This document shows positions 42,258 to 49,229 of a DNA stretch of 64,000 nt, in pieces. The notes beneath the pieces are model-generated. The model was not told where the DNA came from, searched no databases, and saw only the letters and a list, made by a program, of their open reading frames with translations. Numbering within the stretch: the first letter of the stretch is position 1; the number at the start of each line of letters is the position of its first letter. A program made the translations under genes and the position numbers. This DNA is from Akkermansia muciniphila (GTDB lineage Bacteria; Verrucomicrobiota; Verrucomicrobiia; Verrucomicrobiales; Akkermansiaceae), in NCBI GenBank assembly GCA_004557455.1, contig SFDX01000011.1, positions 4,991 through 68,990 of the forward strand. Direction: 5' to 3'.

Positions 42258-43031
42258 TCAGGGGCAAAGGAAGGTACCGGCGCGGATGCGGTCGATGGCT
42301 TCGGTCCAAGGGACGCCGTTGCAGTAGAGTTGCTTGGTGACGACGGAGCCATCCGGGCGGACGATGAGGTCGACGGTTACCTCGAAGGACGGCATGGTTT
42401 TATCGTAGCCGTAGTGGTTCCTCCAAATAGTCATGAGGTCACACTTATCCTCCGGCAAGTAATGGCAGAGGGATTTTACGACTCGAACGTACACGGCACG
42501 GGGTGGCTCGGAGCCATCGGTACTCATATAAAAGTGCCCCCCGTTCGGATGCACCTCTCGGTCACCCTCCTTTCGGTAGTAGCAGAGCAGATCGGCCCGA
42601 GAGGCGACACACACCTCCCCCGGGGCGGGGACGGCTGCCTTGCTGCCGCGCGCCTCGATGCGCGAGACATCCCAGCAGCCATCCGACCCCGGCCGGTAGA
42701 ACACAGCGATGGGCGTATCCTCCCCCCATCGGCTCAGTGGGCGGGCATCATCCGTCAACGGCTCGGTGCGCGGCAGGTCACGAAAAAGCTTGGCTGTCTC
42801 CGGGGCAATGTAAAGCGACTTACCCATTTTGGGTGACTCAACGGGGATGAGCTCCTGAAAAGTGACACGTTGATAATAACCGCAGAAGGGATCCCTCGGA
42901 TCACTCATATCAAGGCGCAGACGAATGACGGGAGATTGCTCCAGCTCCACGGAACGGGAGGCATACATCGTTCCCAACCAAGCGAGCTGGGCAACGATGA
43001 GGAAGATAAGACAAAGCGCGCGTTTATTCAT
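42258..43031 (-). CDS. GDYXXLXY-family periplasmic protein
   Basis: The 257-aa protein has one N-terminal TM/signal anchor (LCLIFLIVAQLAWLGTMYA) and an extracytoplasmic domain. The early RDPFCGYYQRVTF resembles the family signature G-D-Y-x2-L-x-Y in degenerate form. The family is usually encoded next to a DUF2157 membrane protein, as here, where it overlaps the DUF2157 reading frame by 8 bp. No molecular function is known for the pair. ATG 43029-43031 is preferred over longer forms. Its upstream partner is frameshifted, so the pair may be non-functional in this isolate. Confidence 0.78.
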   Translation of the reverse strand: MNKRALCLIFLIVAQLAWLGTMYASRSVELEQSPVIRLRLDMSDPRDPFCGYYQRVTFQELIPVESPKMGKSLYIAPETAKLFRDLPRTEPLTDDARPLSRWGEDTPIAVFYRPGSDGCWDVSRIEARGSKAAVPAPGEVCVASRADLLCYYRKEGDREVHPNGGHFYMSTDGSEPPRAVYVRVVKSLCHYLPEDKCDLMTIWRNHYGYDKTMPSFEVTVDLIVRPDGSVVTKQLYCNGVPWTEAIDRIRAGTFLCP

Positions 43032-44189
43032 GGCGGGAAGCAGAGGAAGAATTTTTGATACGGGTGAGGAGCTTCTGACGACGGTCATGCAGCTGATAGG
43101 CACCGAAGGCAAGCAGGAGTCCCATGATGATCAGCGTAAAGCCGGAGGAAGAAAGGGAGCCTGCAATGTTGCCGAACACGGCAAAGCCCGACAGCACGAT
43201 GAGCAATGTGCCGTAATTGACCCATGATACGCGCCGCTCGGAAGCACCGATATACATAAGCAAGCCACCGAAGCAGAAGCTGCAGGCCGCACGGATCAGG
43301 TTGCAGAGAACATTGTTATCTTTCAGCAGCATACACAGCAGGAATTCAGCAGCATACACAGCAGGAAAAGAGCCGTGCCTCCGATCAGCATCAGGCCCAA
43401 CCAGGACGTCCAACACCCCCCGCGCGGGCGCAGGAGCAATGCGGCCACCGCGAAAAACGCCCCCATGGGCAGCAGATACTCCGGATTCGGGTCAAAAACA
43501 CTTAACGCGAACCACCAGAGGAGGAACGCAAGAGCTCCCGGAATGGCCAACCAGTTGTAGCCGGCCCACAGGCTCTCCCCTTCCCGACGGCGGAACTCGG
43601 CCACAAGCCAGACGAGCAAAGGGTAGATAATACCCCAGTAGCAGAACGTCTGCTGCGGCACAACATCCCTCAGCCCCAAAACGGAGTCGAAGCAGCTTGT
43701 CTCCAGCATCTCGAAGCCTAGGATATAGGTCAGTCCGATCACACCGAGCATCACCGCACGGGCGCGCACCAGAAAAGGCACGGCGACCACCCCCAGCCAC
43801 CAGACGAAGAGGCCTTCCACTACCGGGTTTTGCAGTTGAAAAATCTGCCCGTACAGGGCCACATCCGCCGCCCACATGCCACACCCCAGCAGGGCGAAGA
43901 CCTCCGCCGCATAGGGGTGTACCGTCCGCAAGCGGAAAAAGCCTACCCAAAAAGCTCCCAGCAGGGCCATCCCCGTCAGCATCTTGACGAGCGGCGGAAT
44001 TACCTCCCAATTTGCAGCGATGAGGGAGATGATACCCCCCAGCACCATGCACCCCGCAATCAGCATCAGCAACCGGCGCAGCCACAGACCGCTGCCGGCT
44101 GCCGATGCATAGTGCGCCGCTATTTTCTGCGCCTGCTCAGGGCTGATGAAACCATCCTGCTCCAAGCGTTGAATAGCCTTCAGTTTCAT
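43024..44189 (-). pseudogene. DUF2157 membrane protein gene, split by a 23-bp tandem duplication
   Basis: The first part (43323-44189, 288 aa) has the DUF2157 N-terminus (AIQRLEQDGFISPEQAQKIA) and many TM segments, then ends ...FLLCMLLNSCCVCC and stops. The second part (from 43332 down to 43024) restarts as FLLCMLLKDNNVLCNLIRAA and adds several more TM segments. The break lies in two exact copies of a 23-bp sequence (43322-43344 and 43345-43367). Removing one copy joins the frames as ...TALFLLCMLLKDNNVL..., giving about 380 aa, normal for the family. So the gene is frameshifted by duplication, by mutation, phase variation or assembly error. Confidence 0.85.
43322..43367. repeat. Exact 23-bp tandem duplication
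   Basis: Two perfect adjacent copies inside the DUF2157 gene; 23 is not a multiple of 3, so the second copy shifts the frame. Confidence 0.97.
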
Positions 44190-44200
44190 AACGTTACCCC

Positions 44201-44229
44201 AGTCTAAACGCAGGCGGCGCAGATGTCAA
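44201..44229 (-). promoter_or_regulatory. Promoter of the DUF2157/GDYXXLXY genes
   Basis: Minus strand TTGACA (44224-44229), 17 nt, TAGACT (44201-44206), 11 nt before the ATG. Confidence 0.83.
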
Positions 44230-44233
44230 GTTT

Positions 44234-44887
44234 TTATGACGCGGAAGGTGTCAGATGACGAAGAGTGCGGGTGTACAGAATCTCCGGCACGGACCAATCG
44301 ACCAAGCGAGCGAAGGCCTCGATGTAAGCGCGGCGGTTGTTGCGGTAGCGCAGGTAGTACGCATGCTCCCACACATCGCAGACCATCAGCGGCACCAAGT
44401 AGGGAGAGAGGGCATCCTGATGCCGCAGAATACCCGTAACAATCAGACGGCGGCTCAGCGTATCCAGCCCCAGCACCCCCCAACCGCTGCCCTGTATGGC
44501 TTGGGTAACGCTGAAAAAGACGCGGTGGAAGCCGGAAAGCGAGCCGAATGACTGATTGATGGCCGCCGCGAGCGGCCCCTGCGGCGCACGCGTGGGCTCC
44601 GGGGAAAGCTGCGCCCAGTAGAGGCAGTGCAAAATGTGCCCGCCGAGGTTGAAGGCGAGGTTCTGCGCCGCCGTGGGAGCGGACTCCGCCGAGACCTCCC
44701 CCGTGGCCATGCGGCGCAGCGTATCCGCCGCCGCGTTGGCACCCGCCACATAGGCAGCGTGGTGCTTGTCGTGGTGCAGCAGCACCGTCTCCGCATCCAA
44801 CATGGGCTCCAGGGCCTCGGGTGCATAGGGCAAAGGGGGCAGCACATAGCGCCCGTCCGCATATCCTTGTAAACAAATGCAGTTCAT
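44234..44887 (-). CDS. sodB: Iron/manganese superoxide dismutase
   Basis: This cytoplasmic enzyme, 217 aa, dismutates superoxide. Seen: YVLPPLPYAPEALEP at the N-terminus, metal ligands His38 (LLHHDKHH), His87 (HILHCLYW), Asp171 and His175 in DVWEHAYYLRYRNNR. Iron against manganese cannot be decided safely by eye. ATG 44885-44887 is chosen to match the family N-terminus, leaving about seven unusual residues (MNCICLQ). No clear promoter or Shine-Dalgarno is seen upstream; the upstream 470 bp hold the MITE-like repeat. Confidence 0.93.
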   Translation of the reverse strand: MNCICLQGYADGRYVLPPLPYAPEALEPMLDAETVLLHHDKHHAAYVAGANAAADTLRRMATGEVSAESAPTAAQNLAFNLGGHILHCLYWAQLSPEPTRAPQGPLAAAINQSFGSLSGFHRVFFSVTQAIQGSGWGVLGLDTLSRRLIVTGILRHQDALSPYLVPLMVCDVWEHAYYLRYRNNRRAYIEAFARLVDWSVPEILYTRTLRHLTPSAS

Positions 44888-44952
44888 AGCAAAGGGTGAG
44901 ACTCCCCGCCCGCCCCGCCTATTCAATACACGTTAGTCCGAAGGCGAGAGCC

Positions 44953-45240
44953 TCTGAGAGACTTCACAGATCCGCGACCATCGGAAGCGAGTGGAGGCCG
45001 ACCGCGAAATGAAAGGAATTTTTGGAGAGACAGAGGCATGCTTGGCTCTGTGCAGACTGCATGCCGGCGGGATAGCAGCTCCCTTGATTGTTTGATAAAA
45101 TTCTAAAGCCACCTACTATGAATCTGCTCCGACGTCTTGACTGAGAGCAGCATGATATACAGTCTCCAAAAATTCCTTTTATTCCGCGGTCAGACAAATC
45201 TCGCTCTCTACCACCTCGGCGGGGTGAAGTCTCCGGCCAC
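44953..45240. mobile_element. MITE-like inverted-repeat element, copy A
   Basis: The inner inverted ends at 45000-45028 and 45163-45191 match at 27 of 29 positions, and the similarity extends outward about 45 bp on each side in weaker form. No transposase gene is inside. The core (45029-45162) aligns with copy B on the opposite strand, including CCTACTATGAA and TGCTCCGACGTCTT. It fills most of the 470-bp gap between sodB and the secreted protein gene at 45359. Confidence 0.7.
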
Positions 45241-45358
45241 ATCTACATCAACCCTCATTCTGAAATTCTGCGTTTTCCCCATCGAGAAGCATTCCGACGA
45301 TGCCAAGACACCCTGCCCGGGGGAAACGAGCAGGGCGCGAGAAAAGAGAAGGGCTGCG

Positions 45359-45877
45359 TCAGCGGGCGCGGCGGATCGGCATAACAAAGCTGCCGGGGAC
45401 ATCCTGCGGCTGCAGGGGCTCCACCTGCTCCTTCTCCGGAAGAATGGTGAGGGAGGTAACGGGGCGCACGGGGTAGGACGAGTTCTTGACGGTGACGTAG
45501 TAGTGCGAGATGGTCATGCGCACTGTGTCACCGGGCTTCAGCCCCGCGAGCTGCGAGAGAACAGCGACGTCCTGGCCGGGCACGTCATCCTTAGTACCGA
45601 TCATCCACTTGGTGCCGGGGGTCAGGCGGTCATCGCCGTACTTGCCCGGGTGGGAGTAATCCTCGCTGGTCTTGATGGTGAAGACAGCCTGCTCCCGCGA
45701 GTGGCCGCAGCGGTCCGGGCACAGAGCGGTACGGAAGTGGCAGGGCGGCTTCACGGTGCCGCGGTAAACAGCAACGACCGTGTTGGTCGCCAGCAGATCC
45801 GCTTTTTCCGGCAGGGGAGCAGCGGTCAACACCGAAGGCGCAACCAGCATGGCAGCAAGGAGGAATGTGGTCTTCAT
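45359..45877 (-). CDS. Exported hypothetical protein
   Basis: The 172-aa protein has a signal peptide (KTTFLLAAMLVAPSVLTAA) and a small beta-rich mature domain with CHFRTALCPDRCGHSREQAV, where four Cys and two His lie close together (possible metal site or disulphides), and a C-terminal Pro-rich stretch. No family is recognised. A promoter at 45887-45914 lies within the end of the upstream methyltransferase gene, so it can be expressed separately. Confidence 0.78.
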   Translation of the reverse strand: MKTTFLLAAMLVAPSVLTAAPLPEKADLLATNTVVAVYRGTVKPPCHFRTALCPDRCGHSREQAVFTIKTSEDYSHPGKYGDDRLTPGTKWMIGTKDDVPGQDVAVLSQLAGLKPGDTVRMTISHYYVTVKNSSYPVRPVTSLTILPEKEQVEPLQPQDVPGSFVMPIRRAR

Positions 45878-45886
45878 AGCACCCCT

Positions 45887-45914
45887 ATTCTACCCTTTTC
45901 TCTGCAAAAGGCAA
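45887..45914 (-). promoter_or_regulatory. Promoter of the exported protein 45359
   Basis: Minus strand TTGCCT (45909-45914), 16 nt, TAGAAT (45887-45892), 9 nt before the ATG. Confidence 0.65.
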
Positions 45915-46789
45915 GCAAAACCGCCCGCGCCCACCTCCTGCACCGGCAGCATGCGGTAAGCCGGGAAGTCCGCGAGACGGCTCGCGAAACCTTGCAGACA
46001 CGGAACCTGCACAGCCTGCCACTCCGGGTATCGGCGCAGAATGTATGACACAACTTTCTCATTCTCCTCCGGGTCGTAGGTGCAGGTTGTGTAGAGCAAG
46101 TGCCCACCCGGTGCCACGCAGCGGATGGCAGCCAGCATGATGCCGCGCTGTCGCTTGGCGTTGCCGTTCACCATGGGGGCCCCCAAGCAGCCCGGATTGC
46201 GCAGCCCCTTGGCGAGCAGAGATTGCCCGCTGCACGGAGCGTCCACCAGCAAGAGGTCGAACACACGCCCGGAGGCTCCCCATTGGTCCGGACGCAGCCC
46301 CGTAACCGTCGTTCCGGGGAGGCCGCAGAGCTCGATATTCTGCCGCAGGATGCCGCGGCGCGCCGCGTTCACCTCGTTGGCCGTGTGGTCAATGGGCAGG
46401 TAGCGGGCAGCCATCAGCATGGTTTTGCCCCCCGGCGCGGCGCAGAGATCCAGACTGCTGCGCGGCGGCGGCACGCAGTCGAGGGCCGCGCTCTCCCAGC
46501 AGGAGGAGAGATCCAGCGAGTAATAAAGTCCGGCGCGGTAGTCCTCATGGGCCGTGACCGCCTCCCCCGGTGCGGGGATGAACACACGCGGCGGCAGCCA
46601 GGGGTAGGCATCGGCGGGCTCACAGGCAAAAGGCGGCGCGTAATCCGCCGGAGCTCGCGGCGACAGCACCACGGCCTTGCGCGCACAGGCACCGCTGCGC
46701 AGGGCCTGCACGAAGGCGGCTGCATCCTCCCCGGAGAGGCGCAGACGCTCGCAGAGGCGCTCCTCCCCCTTGCTGAACTCCTCCTGCAT
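45890..46789 (-). CDS. RsmB/RsmF-type RNA (cytosine-C5) methyltransferase
   Basis: This SAM-dependent Nop2/Sun family enzyme, 299 aa, methylates cytosine in rRNA or tRNA. Seen: the SAM motif DLCAAPGGKT, NEVNAARRGILRQNIELCGL, the catalytic motif DAPCSGQ and the second-Cys motif TTCTYDPEENE. The N-terminal RNA-binding part is short compared with RsmF, so the exact target is uncertain. It begins 9 nt after the ROK kinase stop and is probably co-transcribed with it. No Shine-Dalgarno. Confidence 0.88.
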   Translation of the reverse strand: MQEEFSKGEERLCERLRLSGEDAAAFVQALRSGACARKAVVLSPRAPADYAPPFACEPADAYPWLPPRVFIPAPGEAVTAHEDYRAGLYYSLDLSSCWESAALDCVPPPRSSLDLCAAPGGKTMLMAARYLPIDHTANEVNAARRGILRQNIELCGLPGTTVTGLRPDQWGASGRVFDLLLVDAPCSGQSLLAKGLRNPGCLGAPMVNGNAKRQRGIMLAAIRCVAPGGHLLYTTCTYDPEENEKVVSYILRRYPEWQAVQVPCLQGFASRLADFPAYRMLPVQEVGAGGFACLLQRKG

Positions 46790-46798
46790 GGTGCCGGG

Positions 46799-47737
46799 TC
46801 AGCTGATTTCGTCCAGAGCCTGACGCGCAGCCCCGATAATGCCGGCCTCTCCCCCGAAATGAGCGGGCAGCACCTGCAATTTATCATAGTGCGGACCGTA
46901 TAACTGGCACTTAAGATAGGAACGCAGGGGCTTGAAGAGCAGCTCCCCCGCCTTAGCCACGCCACCCCCGATGACGAAAGCCTGCGGGTTGAGGATGTAG
47001 TGGCAGTTCATGAGCGCGGTTGCCAGCAGGCGCGCGATGTCATCCCAGAGCTTCTGCGCCACGGGGCAGCCGGCCTTGGCGGCCAGCTCCAACGCGTAGG
47101 GATTGCACTCCTCCTGCGTCTTCACCACCCCGGCGGCAGCGTAGCGAGTCTGCGCCTCGGCGGCGATCTCGCGGTTGCCAATGTAGTCCTCCAGCGCGCC
47201 GCGATTGCCGTAGTAGCCGATGCGCCCGGCGGCGTCAATGCTCATCTGCCCCAGCTCACCGGCGGCCCCCAGGTGCCCGCGCAGCATGCGGCCACCCACG
47301 ATGATGCCGGAACCCACCCCCGTGCCGAGGGTCAGGCACACCAGATCCGTCATCCCCTGCCCTGCGCCCAGCTTCCACTCCGCATAAGCCATACAGTTAG
47401 CATCGTTATCCACAGAAGCGGGAAGCCCCGTCAGCTCCTGCAGGATGCGGCGGATGGGCACATTGTACCACCCCGGCACATTGGTGAGGGAATCCACCAT
47501 GCCGGCCTCGTGATCCACAAAACCCGGCAGCCCCATACCGACGGCACATGCGGCGGGATAGGCCTCCAGCACCCCGCGCAGACGCTGCCCGATAGCCTCG
47601 ATAATCTCCTCCGGCGAGGAAAACTCGCCCGTCTGCAGCGGCTCTGCCTTATGCACAATGCTTGTGCCCTGCACCACGGCGAATTTAATGGAGGTGCCCC
47701 CCATGTCCACGCCGATTGAAATCCGGTCTGTTTGCAT
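46799..47737 (-). CDS. ROK-family sugar kinase (glucokinase-like)
   Basis: This cytoplasmic sugar kinase, 312 aa, has the ATP/phosphate motif GVDMGGTSIKFAVV, ASVDNDANCMAYAEWKLGAG with the catalytic Asp, and LTLGTGVGSGIIVGG. The Cys-rich zinc motif usual in ROK proteins (CxCGxxGC) is replaced by RIGYYGNRGALEDY, so it belongs to the zinc-free subgroup. Glucose is the most likely substrate, but N-acetylmannosamine or others are possible. The start is supported by a -10 box ending 7 nt upstream. Confidence 0.88.
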   Translation of the reverse strand: MQTDRISIGVDMGGTSIKFAVVQGTSIVHKAEPLQTGEFSSPEEIIEAIGQRLRGVLEAYPAACAVGMGLPGFVDHEAGMVDSLTNVPGWYNVPIRRILQELTGLPASVDNDANCMAYAEWKLGAGQGMTDLVCLTLGTGVGSGIIVGGRMLRGHLGAAGELGQMSIDAAGRIGYYGNRGALEDYIGNREIAAEAQTRYAAAGVVKTQEECNPYALELAAKAGCPVAQKLWDDIARLLATALMNCHYILNPQAFVIGGGVAKAGELLFKPLRSYLKCQLYGPHYDKLQVLPAHFGGEAGIIGAARQALDEIS

Positions 47738-47744
47738 GGGCCCC

Positions 47745-47772
47745 AGTGTAGCAGATTCCGCCCGTTATGGAA
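47745..47772 (-). promoter_or_regulatory. Promoter of the ROK kinase (leaderless arrangement)
   Basis: Minus strand TACACT -10 (47745-47750) with a weak TTCCAT -35 (47767-47772, 16-nt spacer); 7 nt to the ATG at 47737. Confidence 0.55.
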
Positions 47773-47793
47773 AGCAAAAACGCCCGGGCGGGG

Positions 47794-48900
47794 TCAATTT
47801 CCCGCGACGTCGGAGCCAACGGACTCGAAAAAGCCACCGCCCAGCAGGCGCTCCCCCCGGTCGGCATCCGGCGCGTAGAAGGCACACACCTGCCCCGGAG
47901 CCACCGCACGCACGGGCTGCTCGAAGTCCAGCCGCACCCGGCCCTCCCCCTGCGGCGTGCAACGCGCAGGCACGGCAGGGGCGCGGTAGCGAGGCTGCGC
48001 AAACACGCGCTCCGGCAGAGGACGCAGGGTGTTGGTGATGCTGCCCACCACCGCCGAGCGGGCGTACAGCCCCTGCGTCTCCTCCCCCTCATAGCCCAGG
48101 ATGAGACGGTTGCGCTCCAAGTCCTTCCCCACCACCACATAGGCCACCCCCTCCCGAGGCGAAGCGACGCGATGCCCGTGCCGCTGGCCCATGGTGAAGA
48201 GGTGCAACCCGTTGTGGCGCCCCAGCACGCGCCCCTGCAGGTCCACGATGTCCCCCGGGTTATCCGGCAAGTAGTGGCGCAGGAAATCGCTCATCTTCAC
48301 GCGGCCGATGAAACAAATACCCTGGGAGTCCTTCTTCTCCGCGTTCGGCAGGTTAAAGCGTCGCGCGAGCTCGCGGACCTCCGGTTTGGTGAGACGGCCG
48401 ACGGGAAAGAGGGCGCGAGCGATCTGCTCCTGCCGCATGAGGGCCAGGAAGTAGGATTGGTCCTTGTTGCGATCGACCCCGCGCAGGATGTAACTCCCCT
48501 CCCCCGGCACGTCCTCGCGCAGGGCGTAGTGCCCCGTGGCCACACCGCAGAAGCCCTGCTCCAGCGCGTAGTCCAGCAGAACGCCGAACTTCATCTCGCG
48601 ATTGCAGAGCACATCCGGGTTCGGGGTGGAGCCGTTGCAGTAGCCCTCCAGCAGGTAGTTGACCACGCGGTTGCGGTAATGCTCGATGAGGTCGATGACG
48701 CGGAACTCGATGTGCAGGGCACGGCAGACCCCCAGGGCGTCCTCGATGTCGCGCTCCCAAGGGCATTCGCCGGGGATGTTCTCCTCGTTCACCCAGTTCT
48801 TCATGTAGGCAGCCACCACCTCGTGCCCCTGCTGCACGAGCAGGGCCGCCGCCGCAGCGCTGTCCACCCCGCCGCTGAGGGCCAGCAGAACCTTAGACAC
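47794..48900 (-). CDS. mnmA: tRNA-specific 2-thiouridylase MnmA
   Basis: MnmA makes s2U34 in Lys, Glu and Gln tRNAs. The 368-aa product has the PP-loop ALSGGVDS, CNREMKFGVLLDYA with the first catalytic Cys, GRLTKPEVRELAR, and the second Cys in KKDSQGICFIGRVKMSDFL. The start is GTG 48898-48900: it is preceded by AAGGAG with a 6-nt gap, the only clear Shine-Dalgarno in the window, and overlaps the stop of the 84-aa gene upstream. ATG 48924 is the alternative. Coupled translation with the small gene is likely. Confidence 0.93.
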   Translation of the reverse strand: MSKVLLALSGGVDSAAAAALLVQQGHEVVAAYMKNWVNEENIPGECPWERDIEDALGVCRALHIEFRVIDLIEHYRNRVVNYLLEGYCNGSTPNPDVLCNREMKFGVLLDYALEQGFCGVATGHYALREDVPGEGSYILRGVDRNKDQSYFLALMRQEQIARALFPVGRLTKPEVRELARRFNLPNAEKKDSQGICFIGRVKMSDFLRHYLPDNPGDIVDLQGRVLGRHNGLHLFTMGQRHGHRVASPREGVAYVVVGKDLERNRLILGYEGEETQGLYARSAVVGSITNTLRPLPERVFAQPRYRAPAVPARCTPQGEGRVRLDFEQPVRAVAPGQVCAFYAPDADRGERLLGGGFFESVGSDVAGN

Positions 48901-49147
48901 GGGGAACTCCTTCCCACGGGCCATCGCCCTCGCACGAGCCGCACTCCGCATACGGAGGCCGCCACCCCGCCTGAAAATCCTGCAGGGAATAGGGGGGAAG
49001 AATTCCCTGCTCCTCGGCACTGCGCAGCATCTGCAGGATAGCCAGGTTGAGAAATTCCGTATTGTCCAGGTAGCAGTCCGACGCCGCCACACTCACCAGA
49101 GCGGATAGGTAGGCGGGGATACGGATGGTGAGGAGCTCGTTCTGCAT
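48893..49147 (-). CDS. Small hypothetical protein upstream of mnmA (84 aa)
   Basis: The protein reads as an N-terminal TIRIPAYLSALVSVAASDCY helix-like region, NLAILQMLRSAEEQGILPPY, and a C-terminal CGSCEGDGPWEG with a C-x2-C pair. No family is recognised. Support comes from a promoter TTGCCA-17-TACAAT ending 9 nt before its ATG and from the overlap with mnmA. It may serve as a coupling leader for mnmA or as a genuine small partner. Confidence 0.65.
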   Translation of the reverse strand: MQNELLTIRIPAYLSALVSVAASDCYLDNTEFLNLAILQMLRSAEEQGILPPYSLQDFQAGWRPPYAECGSCEGDGPWEGVPRV

Positions 49148-49156
49148 GTCGGGGGG

Positions 49157-49185
49157 ATTGTAGCAAAAAAGAGCCTGCATGGCAA
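49157..49185 (-). promoter_or_regulatory. Promoter of the small gene and mnmA
   Basis: Minus strand TTGCCA (49180-49185), 17 nt, TACAAT (49157-49162), 9 nt before the ATG at 49147. Confidence 0.8.
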
Positions 49186-49195
49186 TGTTTTTCAT

Positions 49196-49223
49196 TTTCA
49201 GCGCGGAAGGCATGGGGTATACT
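49196..49223 (+). promoter_or_regulatory. pbpC promoter (leaderless arrangement)
   Basis: TATACT (49218-49223) ends 6 nt before ATG 49230; a weak TTTCAG lies 16 nt upstream (49196-49201). It begins close to the divergent mnmA promoter. Confidence 0.6.
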
Positions 49224-49229
49224 GGCACC

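Noticed and set aside
45137..46048. 303-aa plus-strand frame starting in the MITE-like element
   Set aside because: Runs antisense to two supported genes and starts inside a repeat; no family resemblance.
47775..47790. CGCCCGGGCG palindrome followed by T on the minus strand as an mnmA terminator
   Set aside because: The palindrome has no room for a loop and the stem would be very short; not convincing as a terminator.
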